64,000 nt of DNA from Tetrahymena elliotti 4EA (Eukaryota; Ciliophora; Oligohymenophorea; Hymenostomatida; Tetrahymenidae). This document shows positions 39,171 to 52,220 of the stretch, in pieces; position 1 is the first letter of the stretch, and every line of letters begins with the position of its first letter. Both the position numbers and the translations under genes were made by a program. The notes under the pieces were generated by a model. That model was not told where the DNA came from. It saw only the letters and a program-made list of their open reading frames with translations, and made no database searches. The stretch covers positions 397,478 to 461,477 of the forward strand of contig JH720310.1 in assembly GCA_000231825.2 (NCBI GenBank). Direction: 5' to 3'.

Positions 39171-40605
39171 TCAAAAAGATCTATCCCTTCTGAAACTTAA
39201 ATTCTACTTTGAATTTCCTATCTATCTATCTATCTTTCTATATATTTAATTATCTATTAATCAATCAATATTTAAAAAAACTCAAATAGTAATTGCAAAG
39301 TAAACAATGCTTCATGTAATTTATTCAAAAACCTAATTTTTACAACAAACAATGAAATAATAATTGATGTATTCATTTGTCCATCAATAATTTAAAATAT
39401 TTTTTTCTTTATTTTATTTTTTTGATTTATAATCACTGACTTTCAACGCTTCTACTTAAAATATTTTCTTTGGCCTAATTGATTCTATATTTTATTTAAA
39501 ACAATACCAATAAAAAATTAAGTGTTCAATTTATAATGGTTTGTAATTCTGTACATTTTGAAAAATAAAATATTTGATTTTTGAGTTTGTTTCGTTTTCA
39601 TTAGTGAATAAAAAATAAGATCACATATTTTTTTTTTGAAATTTATAAAAGTAGTTCAAGAAAATTATTAATAAAATTCTATTTTATGATATCAACTAAA
39701 AATGCTAACTATTTATTCATTTATAAAAACCCTTTAATTTAACGAGAAAGCCTTTTGAAGTTCTAAAACTAACTAACTAAATAAATAATTAAAAATCAAA
39801 ATATTATTGTTTTTTTTGCGCAATGAATTATCTATCTATCTCACATTTAACTCATAAAATGTTAAAAAAGAGGATTACCTACGTATTTTACTACTAAACA
39901 AAATACTTCATCTTATGATAAAACACTAAACATAGTCTAAATAATATATTTAAAAAGATTTGAAGATACTGAATGAATGAATGAATATATTTGTATTGAA
40001 TATTTGATGAAGAGACCTACCTACCTACCTACCTTATTCTTAGATGTTATTGCAGTTTCATGTAAGCATGATGAATGCATATTATTTAATTATAATTCTA
40101 AAAAGATAACAGATTTAAAATATTAAAATGGCAAATATATAAAAACAAATTTAGTTTAAAATATTTAGATACTAAAGATAACAAAATTGATTGAGTTGAG
40201 TTGAAAATAAATTCCTGATAGTTTTATTTATTTTGAGGATTGGTTAATGATGTAATTAATTGATTGATTTCTCTTATTTGTAAACCATATACAAATTCTG
40301 AGCAAACCTTATTGTAGATTTAAATTTGAAATATAAATAATATTTTAGTTTGTAAAAGAATGACCAACTTTATAATTAACTTTATCATTGTACTAGATGG
40401 AATTGATATTTTTTCTTTTAAATGTTTTTGTTGCTTAAATTATTGTTGAGAATGAATAATTTTAGAAATTGATATAGAAAAATTACCATTAAATCTAATT
40501 AATAATCTAATTTTTTACACAATTATATAATAGATAGAGTATTAAGCTAGTTTTTGAATACTTAATTGAAAATTTATAAGCAATATTAAGATTTGGCAAT
40601 AGGAT
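39171..40605. other. AT-rich intergenic region between divergent genes
   Basis: About 1.4 kb separating the giant gene (minus) from the small membrane-protein gene (plus), so it should contain both promoters. It holds tetranucleotide runs: CTAT near 39219-39238, GAATGAAT near 39973-39985, CTAC near 40015-40031. No gene was seen. Confidence 0.5.
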
Positions 40606-41019
40606 ATGTTGAAATAATTAATCCTAATATTAGCGATTTTAAAATAGATCTTATGCTTTGATACTTATTGTTAATATGGAGTAACTGTTTACACTTGCTC
40701 AAGTAGTTATGAATGCTGTAAAGAAAACGAATGCTGTTTTAATATCTTATTTGCATGGTGGTTTTATCTATTAATAATATTAACAATTATTATTATAATT
40801 GTAATTATAGTAGTTTGTATCATTAAGAAAATAAGAAATAATAGGAAGAAGCTCTTAAAATAAAATCAGGAGAAGCTTATTGAAGAATTAAACATATAAC
40901 AGATTCAGTAAGAATATGATATTAGTAGTAGATTGCCCACTCAAGATTTCATTTTTTAATAACCAATTTAATAGTAAATATATTATCAACCACCTCCTTC
41001 TTTACAAAAATATTCTTGA
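40606..41019 (+). CDS. Small cysteine-rich single-pass membrane protein (VOPP1/WBP1-like)
   Basis: A single exon of 137 residues from ATG to TGA with TAA/TAG as Gln. In order: a signal peptide (MLKQLILILAILKQILCFD), then a ~30-residue ectodomain with seven Cys, including YTCSSSYECCKENECCF. A Trp-Trp at the membrane edge and a long Ile/Val TM segment (about residues 55-80) follow, then a basic stop-transfer (KKIRNNRKK). The cytosolic tail is Gln-rich and ends in a PPPSLQKYS segment preceded by IYYQ. This order (signal peptide, CC...CC box, Trp-flanked TM, proline/tyrosine tail) resembles the animal VOPP1/WBP1 group, endosomal membrane adaptors whose PPxY tails bind WW domains. I see no exact PPxY here. 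The similarity is by pattern only. Confidence 0.7.
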
Positions 41020-42395
41020 AAGGAACAGTCTAAATCCTAATAATAGCAATTCAATCCAATTTACTTTCACAAATCAAAAGAAATTCAATCAAAAAACACT
41101 CTACATCAGAATACACTACCTCTTACCTTAACTAACTTACTAATAGAAATTCTGCCTATCCATACATATTAGATAAGCTATTAATTAATTAACACTAACA
41201 AATTTGTTTGTAAAAGAAAATATTTATATGAAAAATGTATAATTATTTGTCATTCATCCTAATCTAAAATATTCTCAAAAAATGTTTTATTTATTTATTT
41301 TTAATTAACAGAATTGTTTGTTAATAGACTAAATAATTCTAACTCAAAATATTTTCACTTTATTTTAAATAAATAGTCAAGATTGATTAATTGATAAAAA
41401 GGAGCGTAAATATTATCAACAGATTTTATCAAAAAAATAATCTAAATATTTAGAAAGAAAATTCTTGAGGAAATTAAAAATTAGATAGAACAACTTTAAA
41501 AAACATTAAAAAATAATAGAAATCTTTATTTAGGCATATTTCAGTGAAGTTTTTATGTAAATCATTTTATCAAAAAATAAGGAAATCATTAATTATTTTG
41601 AAGTTTAAGATACAGATAATAGTACTAAAAGAAATTCTGCTATCATACATAAATATATTCTAAGCAATTCAAATAAAAACATGTAATATTAGAGTAAAAA
41701 ATTTGAATTATTAAATAAAAAATGGATGGAAATTGATAAGATGAGAGCTATTTCATATTTTTGCTTGAAATTCTATTTAAAAAATTATGGAAATCTTAAT
41801 ATTTATTTGGTTAATATTTTTTTAAAAATATTTCTTAGAATAATTTAATGAAATTAACATTATAAATTATTAAAATAAATACTTTGAAGTTATTGATAAT
41901 AGCACTTGCATACATTCTGCCAATCATTCACAAATATAAAAGAAGTAACAAAATTAAAATGTCAAAATAAAATATTTATATCAAATATGCTTAAAATTTG
42001 TTGAATGAAAAGAATTATTAAATCACTCACTCTAATAAAAAATGCTTCAATTTTTATTAAATAGTAAAAATTTATAGAATTGGGTAAATGATTTTCTTGA
42101 AATTCTAAGGTTCATTTTTGTTCTCTTGTTTGCTTTTGTTTTTTATTCAATATAATTTAGAGTTAGTGAGAAGCAACATAATTGTTTTCAGCAAAAAAAA
42201 ATAATAGAAATCTTTAGATTTATTGATTTGATTGATTGATATCTTCATGTAAATATGTTAGAATAATTGAATCAAAACAATACATAGAATAAATAGATTA
42301 TAAATCATTGAAATCAATATTTTGAAGTTTAAATTGTTAAGAATAAATAGTGCATTCTTTCTTTAAGAATCATTCATTCCTAAGTACTTTTATCT
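41020..42395. repeat. Intergenic region with degenerate ~330-bp repeats
   Basis: No gene was seen. Three imperfect units are recognisable around 41520-41700, 41785-41990 and 42190-42380. Each has GAAATCTTxATTTA early and TTTGAAGTT, GATAATAGxxCT, ATTCTGC and ATCATTCA words later. The units are heavily diverged. Confidence 0.6.
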
Positions 42396-43995
42396 TCATT
42401 GATCTATCTAGTCTTCATTTGATAATGTATTTTTTTCTGCTTCACGTTGCTATTGATAATTTATCTATTTTTCTTACTTGATTAAAAACCTATCTAATTT
42501 TCTACCTTTTAAATTTTTTAAAGTGTCTTCTGATGATAGAGCACATTATCTTTTTGAAAGATGCTAATATTTCTTTGTTCTAAGAGTAGCTTCTTCTAGT
42601 GCTTAGGAGTTTTAAATAAGATCATAATTATTAAATTACTAAGCAGTTTATGCCATATAATTAAGAGTTGTTATATAAAGCTAGTTTTCTATACATTTCT
42701 TTTATATAATCTACAGGTAATGGTCATAAATCTTAATCTAGTCCCCACCATAATTAAAGTTTACATTATTATACAAACAATCATATAAAACCAATGGGTA
42801 GTCTGGAGCCATTTCATAATTAGGCTTAGATGGATTCTTTTGAATATCAAGAAGCTCTGTAACAATTGAAGGTTCTTCTTACCTAAATTAAAAAATATTA
42901 TTGTCATTTTTAGTAAAAAATTTTATTTATTATGATATTATTTTTTTACTTTTTGCCAACTAAAAAGAGAATAGCCATAATATTCCTGATTTGATGCCAA
43001 AGAAAAGCACTTCCCTAAATGGTTGCTACATATAATTTAGATCTAGGATCAAGAGTACCAAAATTATTTTAGACCTCTTCAATATCAAGTTAATATATAA
43101 TTCTAACATAATTAGTTGTTTGCAAAACATCAATCTTGCAGAAGTTTCTGAAATCATGCTCCCCCAAAAAGAGGTTGGCAGCTTTTTTGATTTTTTGAAT
43201 ATCCATCTAATTCTCAAAGAAGAAATACTTATATATTCTCTTTTAACAATCAAATCTTGCATTAAAAGTTGAATCAACTTTAGTACTGCTTAATATTCTA
43301 ATATCATCAGGAAGATTGCTATTAATCATTTTCACATAATCCAATTTATTCTCTAAAATATTTCAAAAAAAACAATTTAAATAAGACGACCATCAAATAT
43401 TTAATTTTGTTAAAAAAGCTTTACCTTTTTCATCAAAATTTTCTCCTATTTTAATTGATGTTCTTAGAGTAATGCCTATAACTTATCCTAAAGCACTCAC
43501 ACCTTTATCAGTTCTTCCAGAACGAGTAAAATTGCAATGGTCTCTGTTTTTAATTAAAGTAGTCTTCTCAAGTGCTCTAAATAGCTACTCTTCTACTGTA
43601 TTGTCTGTTTCATTCTAATATGCTAATCCTTAATAATTGATTCCAACATAAGACATTTTCAATGCATAGTGTTATGTTTAGTATATTTCAAATAAGTTTT
43701 ATTTTTTATTATTTTATTTCTGCTCTTTTTTCTACTTTTTAGATTCATTTTATGGGGTATTTTAGGGAGTTGGAGCTTTGGTATCTTTATTTGGATTCAA
43801 TTATTATCTTAATACTTAATATTCTTTTTTAATGAATAAATATTTTTTAATGATTTCTTCTTTAGAAAAAGAATCTAAATCATCTTCATTTTCCTATGTC
43901 TCATTCTTTTGTTCTTCATCTTTGTCTGATGCTTACTTGTCCTAAATATCCTCAGATATTTAAGCCTTTCCTTATTCGCTTTAATCTGTATCCAT
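42396..43995 (-). CDS. PUS3: tRNA pseudouridine synthase, Pus3/Deg1 type (TruA family)
   Basis: Three exons (43425-43995, 42950-43352, 42396-42882) give 486 residues, divisible by three. A charged, Gln-rich N-terminal extension (~105 residues, with a predicted coiled coil around LFIKKEYQVLRQQL) precedes the catalytic domain. The catalytic Asp lies in [19 protein letters not shown]. Other TruA landmarks: [50 protein letters not shown] and [20 protein letters not shown]. The [14 protein letters not shown] form and the LLDI.KNP.KPNY tail point to Pus3/Deg1, which makes pseudouridine 38/39 in the tRNA anticodon stem-loop, rather than Pus1. The C-terminus is Lys/Gln-rich. Confidence 0.93.
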
Positions 43996-44671
43996 AATAT
44001 ATAATTAATCAAACTATTTTTAATTAGAATTAATAAATTTTATTAATTTGAACCCACAAAATTTTGAAGAGTTTATTAATATCATCTACTAGAATGTTTA
44101 AACAAAGGCTTCATTATCAATCTAATTTGATAGATGTATTTTAAGTCATATTCTACTTTAATTTAATTAAAAATAATAATTAATCAAAATCTTAATATTA
44201 ATTTACAAATTTAAATCTTTAAAAGAATGAATCACTTTATATTTAATTTTGCTGATTGATAAAAAGTAAACATTTTTTGTTATTTTAAATTATTTTTTTT
44301 AATTTAAGAATTTTTATGAGAGTTTTCTTTTGGAAATTAATATTTTTTATGAGTCAGTTGTTTAAATATTTTAAGCACAAAAACAAAATGAATATTTTCT
44401 CATAAAATAATAATTTTAACATAGAAAAGCAAGCAAAATTGTTCAATAATGTTGAATTTATCTAATTAGTAATTTTTTAAAAAAGATTTAATCAAACTAA
44501 GATAGTTCATTGCTTTTATGCAAAATAATGCTACTTTATTTGCATGTTTGACAAAATTTCAAAATAAATATTTTATTTGAGAAATAAGATATTAATAAAA
44601 GTGAAAAAAGATGGTTTGAAATGAGTTTTTACTGACATAAATAATATAGATAGATAGATAGATAAAAAGAC
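43996..44671. other. Intergenic spacer
   Basis: About 0.7 kb between two minus-strand genes: the promoter side of the Pus3 gene and the 3' flank of the RS/Asn-rich gene. It has a GATA tetranucleotide run near 44647-44662. No gene was seen. Confidence 0.5.
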
Positions 44672-46213
44672 TCATTGGGAAACATTTTAATTGAACAATT
44701 TGATGCTTTCTTAGTAGAGCTTATAGGATTGTTCATTGTATTAGTTAGAAGTGTATATAAGCAATTTTCTTGCTAGAGATTCGTTTTAGAATGAGAGATC
44801 AACTTTATTTGCAGATTCGGTTTGAATGACATCGAAGACGTCTTTTAATTTCTTAGATTTATGTACTAATTTAAGGATTTGATAGTCTAAGTTATCTATG
44901 CCACTGTTGAATTTTGTATTATTGAAAAGATAGTTTTTTTCTCTTAAGTTCTTTTATTAGTTGAACTCTTTGATAGCTTGCTTTTGCTCATCTAAGAATT
45001 ACTTTTCTAAGGATTTCAAAAGGTGTTCAGTGCTATCATGATAACGAATTTAGTTTTACTCTTTAAGCTTTTTAAGGATTTCTAAGAATGCCTTTTTGCA
45101 GACATAAAATTCCAACTCATTATTAGCTTTTTCTAAAGAGATACAGGTATTTTGAATAATTTCTACGATCCCAGTAATTAAATTAATATTCTTAAAAGTA
45201 ACAAAAGGTTCAGCGTCTATTTATTTTTGCTTTATTTAATTCTTCTCATTAAATTTGTTCATCTTCTTATTAGAATCTTCTTGATCCATTGATTAACCCA
45301 TGTTGTTGCTATTATTGATAAAGTTTTATTTTTAAATAAAGGGAAGTTATCTCATTGGCTGTGCAATAGGGAATCTATTCATCATTGTAGGAACTTTGAA
45401 AGGTCCCATTTATTGCATATTCATACCACCCATCATAGGCATCATAAAATTTAAATGAGCTTAAGCTTAAGGCTTCATAAATTAATTCATCAAATTCCCC
45501 ATTACCATTTAGTTATTCATCATCCTTTAATTGCCAAAATTGTTCATTCCTATTTGCCCTAGTTAGTTATCAAAAATAATAATTCACACATTACAAAATT
45601 ATAATAATAACAATAAGAAGAATCTTCTTCATTTAATAAATATTATTTATTATTTTTCATTAAAATTATTTCATCTCTCGCTTTGTATTTATTTCAAGAT
45701 GAAATTCTTCCTATTTATTTGTGCTTTTAAAATAGTCTATCTAAAACTGCCTGTTAAAAATGAATGTAAAATTTAGCTTGATTGCTTGCTTTTAGATTCA
45801 AATAGTTATTTTGGAAACATTTGAGAATAGTTTGATGATACATACATAAATAAATACAAATTATGAAAATATTCTAATTATTTAGAATTTATTTTACTTA
45901 AACCTTATTAGTGTCCCTATTAATTCATAGATTGATTTTAATTGCTTTAATTTCCTCCATTTCCATCATCATAGTTGTTGCCATTGTTCATATTGTTGTT
46001 TTATTGATTGTTCATATAGTTATTATTCATATTATTTTATCCTTATCCCATATTATTGTTGTTTAAGTTCTGTTGAATCTTCTTTTTGGGATTCTTCTGG
46101 TATTGATTCTATTGCTCTTCATAACTCTTTGAGCTTGAAAAACTTCTGGATTTCCCCCTTCTCTTCTTTTTATTATCTTTTCTGCCTGACGATCTATCCC
46201 TTGATCCTCCCAT
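44672..46213 (-). CDS. RS- and Asn/Gln/Met-rich protein with C-terminal coiled coil
   Basis: Two exons (45904-46213 and 44672-45558) with a 345-bp intron give 398 residues, divisible by three. Residues 1-35 are Arg/Ser-rich (MGGSRDRSSGRKDNKKRRGK, then SRSFSSSKS), like RS-type nuclear proteins. Residues ~45-100 are Asn/Gln/Gly-rich with MNNN/MNNQQ repeats. Residues ~105-190 are Met/Gln-rich (NFMMPMMGGMNMQQMG). The last ~190 residues are a charged helical region with heptad-like spacing (EFYVCKKAFLEILKKLKEQN). No RNA-recognition motif is visible. The composition suggests an RNA-associated or condensate-forming protein, but no homologue is recognised. The start ATG is the first in frame and gives the basic N-terminus. 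Confidence 0.75.
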
Positions 46214-46692
46214 TTACTACTCTTCTTAAAGCTAATTAATTATTTACTGCTTGCTTTGATTTTTAATTATTAATTTGCTATACAACCAAAACTTTAGAAA
46301 TAATTATTAAATAAATCAATACCAAATTTTGATTAGATAAAATCAAGCTAGACAAATATATATATCAATGTGTTTATATATGTAGGTAGGTATGTATGTA
46401 TGTGAATATTTAAATGCTTACTTTTATTTTAATATAGTTTTTTATAATTTAATTATTTTTATTCTATTTTACATTGTTTTGACTCCTTTTAAATTTATTT
46501 TATTTATCAATACAAAATTTTGATTTTTCTTTAAATATTTTGATTGATATAATCATGACTAGGAAATATATTAATATGTATAGGAAATCTAGAAATTGAC
46601 TTATATCTTGTTGTTAAACATATTAATTTACTATAACTATTAATATCATTCAAATAAATAAATAAAAAATCAAACGACTTTTTAAAATATTT
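46214..46692. other. Intergenic region between divergent genes
   Basis: About 480 bp separating the RS/Asn-rich gene (minus) and the M16 peptidase gene (plus); it probably holds both promoters. It has a GTAG/GTAT tetranucleotide run near 46381-46403. No gene was seen. Confidence 0.5.
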
Positions 46693-49600
46693 ATGAAACC
46701 AAATAGGTAGATAAAATAGAAATTCTTCCTGGCAGCTGCAACCTTATTAGCCTTTTTATTCATCTTTGGATGTCTTTTAGACATGCAGATTGGTAATAAC
46801 GAAGTTGTAGCTTTCAAGAAGAACAGATCTTAGCTTAGAAATTATTTGTTTTCAAATGGTACTGCAAAACCTGATGAATAACCTGGTTCAAAAGGAATAA
46901 GTAAACATTAAAAAATGTTTTTAAATGATTAAAACTATCCAACATATAAGATATTATCAAGTCTCAGTTTGACAAGTATTAGTATGAGATTATGAAACTT
47001 GAAAATGGAATCAACTTGCTGGTAGCTCATAAAGAAAACGTTGAAAAGCTAGGAATTAATATAGGTCTAAATGGAGTTGGATCATACAGAGACCCAAAGG
47101 ATTTATAAGGATTATCTCATTTCGTAGAGGTGATAGTTTTAACATATTCAAATATAATTTAATAAGATTGTTTTTTTTAAATAAATAGCATCTCCTGTTT
47201 ACAGGCTCAGCTAACTATTCGAGAATCGATGATATTCTACTTTAGAGTTCTTTAAAAAATGGTTAAATCAATGGAATGACTATGTCAAATTAGACTTTGT
47301 ATCCTTTCGTTTTTAATGATCTCAAGGACATTGAATTCTGTCTTCAGAGATATGTTGATTTTTTAAAATATCCTCTACTTGACAAAGAAGAAGTCATCAA
47401 TGAACTCCAATCAGTCCACAGCGAATTTGTGAATAGTTAAGCACATAGTAACTAACTCATTCATTCACTTATTAATTAATAATAAATAAATTTTTATTGA
47501 TTTAACTAACTCACTATCTGTTAATTACTTCAAAGAAAGATAGTGTTTTTTTTCAGTAAAAACAACTATTTTGGCATTACAAAAAAAAATAAAATAAAAA
47601 ACACATTTTTTATTCTTGTTAGAAATAGTTTTAATTATATTTATATTTGATTGCTTAACGTTTTTTTATTTCACGAAAGGCACGTAGTCAATATTCTATG
47701 TTCTTAAGGATTTGGCAAAGAAAGATCATATCTTTAAGGGGTTCTAATGTGGTTCCTAAGATTCTTTAAGTAAAATAAAAGATGATCCTAGATAAATAGT
47801 GACTCAATTTTTACGGGATAACTATTAAAATGAAAACACTTATGTAACAGTCATTACAGATAGTTCATTACTCAACCAAACTAAGACTATGGTATAAAAT
47901 GAACTTTTAAAATTGGAGAAGAAGGAAACTCGTTAAATCACATTCAATAACTCTGATGTAGCATTTGATTCAGAAAGTAAAGGAAAGTACATAAAAGTGT
48001 AATCAATATCATAAATAAATGAATTGAGCATTTTTATCCCTTTGGATGTTAAAAATTCGTAAAAAACTAAATCATTTTAGTATATCGCCTTCGTATTTGA
48101 AGATTTAATGTCTGTATCCTTTTGTTCATATTTACTCAAGTATCAATATGCCTCAGATTGTGAATTGCTATTTGAAGAAATTACTACTCAAGAATACATT
48201 TTTGGTGCTGTCATGTCATTAACAGAAAAAGGCTCTGATCATTAATTTGATATTTCTAGACTATTTTTCTAATACTTTGATATCATCAAACAATACCTCC
48301 ATAAATAAGTACATTTTCAAATTCCATTTATAAATTCATCTATTCATTTATTACTACATTTATTTGTTTTATAATTTTNNNNNNNNNNNNNNNNNNNNNN
48401 NNNNNNNNNNNNNNNNNNNNNNNNNNNNNNNNNNNNNNNNNNNNNNNNNNNNNNNNNNNNNNNNNNNNNNNNNNNNNNNNNNNNNNNNNNNNNNNNNNNN
48501 NNNNNNNNNNNNNNNNNNNNNNNNNNNNNNNNNNNNNNNNNNNNNNNNNNNNNNNNNNNNNNNNNNNNNNNNNNNNNNNNNNNNNNNNNNNNNNNNNNNN
48601 NNAAACAAACAAACAAACAAACAAAAACAATACTACTCAAGAAATTTCTTGATCTAAAAAGATATTAACCATTTGATTGTTAATAAAATATAAATAGGAA
48701 CTAAAAGATAAAGTATTAGATGAACAGACAGAATACTTTGAGAAATAGCAAACTATTGATGTTTATAGTTACATAACTTCATTAGGATTTTCTTTTATGT
48801 TTAATTAGAATGAACATTTGCTTAATGATGATTATGATTTTACTAAAGCTGACTCAGATGAATTAGATTATATAATAAATTAATTCAGAGCTGAAAATGC
48901 TCTCTTTATTTTGAGAAAAAACTTTAATGAAACTAAAAAAGAGGAAGAAGGAAAGGGACCATTTGCTAAATAAACTGAGGAACCTGATGATCATGATGTA
49001 CCAGATTAGGATCTTACTTAAGTGATTAAATTCTTGCAAGCTAGAGATAGTTTCGAAAAAGAGGTTTAATATTACAACATAAAGTACAGTGAATACAAAT
49101 TAAATGAAAAAGAAATTTAAAGCTTAAATAAAAAAGTTAAAGATTTGGGAGAAAATATTACTATTTAAGGAATTGATTTAAGTTTAAATAAGGATGATTC
49201 GCCTACCATGTAACAAGAAATTAAAGCAGCTGTTAAATAATTAAAAACTACTTCCCACTAATTAGCACTAAATAAATAAATGACTCCAAGAAGCATCTAA
49301 CATAAACAAACTAAATCCGTCTTTCAAAAATTATCAGAATAAATTAGCAAAAACAATCAAAGACCACAACTTGTAAAAACAAAAAATAATGTCAATTTAT
49401 GGCTTTATTAAAATTCTGAATTGTATCCTGAAATTGCCTTTGTTTCTTTGCTTATGAGTGATCCCTAGATTGAACAAAGTTTAGTTTCACAATTATACAC
49501 AGAGTAACATGTTTATATTTATTTATTATCATAAAATAAAATATTCAAGATAATTATTATCATAAAATAAATCATTATTCAAAAGATAATCTATTAATAA

Positions 49601-51029
49601 ATATTTATTCATGATATTTGTCAATTAATAAATAATTAACTTTAAAACTTTTAACAATAACAAAAAAGGATAATTGCTGATTATTTAAACTTGTTCTTTG
49701 ATGCTGGGCTATTTTTTCCTACAACTAAGGGTTTATCTATGATTGTTTATGGAAGAACATAGAACTTGTAAAAAACACTTGCGTTGATATTAGAAGAATC
49801 TTTTGATGATGAGAATTTTATGAGTGACTAAAGATTTGAATACTTAATGGAAAGACACAAAAGTTATATTTACAGGTCAAAAGAAAATTATGCTGTTGTT
49901 GAACTGTTTGACTGGGTGAGACAGGTTTTAAAGGCAGAATTTTTATCACAAGAAAAAAAATTAGAGATCATTAACTCTGGCTAAGTTAGTTTGTCAGATC
50001 TGTAAAACTGGTTTAATAGATATAAATCTAGATTCAATGCAGAGTTATTTGTAGGTGGAGATGTGACATTGAGCATAGCAGAGAACATTTTAGATTTCTT
50101 AACTGAGAAAATAGAATTTACTAGCGTAATTTATAATTCAATTTGATATATTATTTTAATATTTTTTGTATAGATACCTGATTTTGAATATAAGCCTTTG
50201 GGATATTTTGATGTCAAACAGAAATCTTAAACTTTTGTTTACAGAAATAATTAGACATTTTATGATGAAAATAACTTCTCTATCATTAATTATTACCAAA
50301 TTGGTGAATTAGAAGATGAAAAATCTGTAAAAGCAGCTTAAATCATTAGTCAATTTTTCAATGCATATTCATTTTACTATCTGAGATCTATTTCTTAGTT
50401 GGGCTATAACATTTTCTCTTTTGAATACTCTGTAGGAGGAAAAATGAGAGCTATTACTGTTGGAATTTAAGGTCATAAATATGCACCAAATGAAATGAAT
50501 CGTCATATAGAAATCTTAATTGGTCAAGTCTACAAAGAAATAAGTAAACTACCTTAAGATGTAGACTTCGATTAAAGTAATTCTAATTTTTTTTATTTAA
50601 ATTTGTTCAAATATGAATAGTTTTTTTGAATTGTTAATATAAATTATATTTTTATTCATAATTACAGTTTTAGACTTTAGAAATGCAAGAAATAACGAAA
50701 TTTATAGCTTAAGCCAAGCACAACAAACTTTCTGGGAATAGATAATTAACAATTAGTTAAGTGAAAAAGAACAAACTCAAAAAACTTAAGAATTAAAGGT
50801 CTCCTAAAAAGAAGTTCAAGCTAAATATAGGAAGTGGTTCAAAACTCAAAGTGCAAAAATTAGTTTCTAAGGAGAAAATAAATTCATAAAAACTAGTGAT
50901 AAAAACTAAACATTATAATTAGACTAAACTTTTTCATTCTCTGAAGAAAATTTATATACTTGCCCAAAGCAACTACAATAAAATTTAAAGAAAAAGTTCT
51001 ATTTAGTACCTAATAAAAGAAAAGAGTGA
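46693..51029 (+). CDS. Membrane-anchored M16 zinc metallopeptidase (insulysin-like)
   Basis: Eight exons (46693-46900, 46951-47129, 47189-47435, 47680-48308, 48698-49503, 49669-50125, 50174-50576, 50668-51029) sum to 1,097 codons exactly, near the usual ~1,000 residues of insulysin-type enzymes. The N-terminus has a basic start and a TM (FFLAATLLAFLFIFGCLL), suggesting a type II anchor. The inverted zinc motif HxxEH is HFVEH (about 126-130), split by an intron, with the third ligand Glu in ELQSVHSEF about 77 residues later. Further landmarks: HIFKGFQCGSQDSL, LYPEIAFVSLLM and LRSISQLGYNIF (matching LRTxEQLGYxV of insulysin). It should cleave peptides in a secretory or surface compartment. The assembly gap (48379-48602) falls inside intron 4, and the flanking exons join in phase, so no coding sequence need be missing. 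Confidence 0.92.
48379..48602. other. Assembly gap (224 N)
   Basis: A run of 224 N within intron 4 of the M16 peptidase gene. The sequence immediately to the right is a (AAAC)n repeat (48603 onward), so a repeat is the likely reason for the gap. Its true length is unknown. Confidence 0.98.
48603..48624. repeat. (AAAC)n microsatellite at gap edge
   Basis: Tandem AAAC units border the gap in the intron of the M16 peptidase gene; the repeat probably extends into the N-run. A similar run sits at 60899-60918. Confidence 0.9.
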
Positions 51030-52220
51030 TTTGAATTGATTGGCTGGCTATCCATAAAAAACAACTCCATATTTCAAAAATCCACAAATTATTTAAAGAT
51101 TTTAAATAAATAAATTTATCAACAAAATTACTTTCTATTTATCTAATAACTTTCAGAAAAACTCTATTGAATTTTTGTTGTTTTTTTAATTGTAAAAATA
51201 TTATTTTAAAAATGACAATCTACAAAATCAAATTTTATTTATCAATAAAGTGACTTAAAGTATGTAGCAAATACAAGCATTTAATAATCGTTGTGTTAAA
51301 AAGTTTTTTAATCACGATAATTGATTTGAATATTTTTCAACAAAATTAAAAATTTAACTATGTTTAAGAAATGCTTGAGAAAATATTTTTAAAATTATTT
51401 TGTTTAATTATCAATAAAATAATACTCTACTCAAAATTAATTAAATTCACATTAAAATGAAAGGATAAAGTTTTAAACTTTCTCAAAGTTGCTTTTGTGA
51501 AATATTAAATTAATAAAGTTAAATTTATTTATTTATTTTTTAACAAAATTATTGAAATTTAACTAAGTTTAAAAATGCTTTAGAAATTATAATTAAAAAT
51601 TAACTGTTTTTTCTATATGTATGGTATTATTGAAAATTAAATTAATATCTAAATTAAAGTTATTTATTTATTTAATTTATTCATTTTGTATTTTTGAAAT
51701 GAGAAGTAATAAAATTATATTTATTTATTTACTTACATAAAAATCAATATGATTCCTAAAACTGATTATTATAAAAATCTAATTTTTTATTTTGATAAAG
51801 AGTAATTATTAATTGAATACTTTTCTTTTACAAAATTTTGTTAATTTAGAAAAACACAAGTTTGATATCAATATTTGATTGTGTGTGTAACACTGTTGAT
51901 ATAATTAGATATTCATATTATAAATATTAAACTATTAGGTTATTAACAAATTAAATGCTTTTAAAACAATAATTTGCAAAACATATTTAATATCTTTTAT
52001 TTTTTTGTTTGAAATATTTTAAACGATAACAAATTTGATCTTTAAATAGGTTTATTACGTGTTAGAAATATGAATGTATATTCATCCATCCACTAATATT
52101 TCTGATGCTATTTTTACTTTTTTAAATTGGAATTAAAAGAGAATCTTTAATTTCGCAAGTAGTTTGTTAGTAATTAAATCAAAAGATTTAAACCCAAAAT
52201 TAAACAGTAAATATTTAGCA
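51030..52220. other. AT-rich intergenic region
   Basis: About 1.2 kb between two plus-strand genes. No gene was seen. The sequence is almost entirely A/T tracts with TTTATTTATT runs. Confidence 0.5.

Noticed and set aside
40916..41131. Plus-strand frame of 71 residues
   Set aside because: Overlaps the tail of the small Cys-rich membrane protein in another frame and looks like chance.
48340..48657. Open frames made almost entirely of X residues on both strands
   Set aside because: They are artefacts of the 224-base N gap, not genes.
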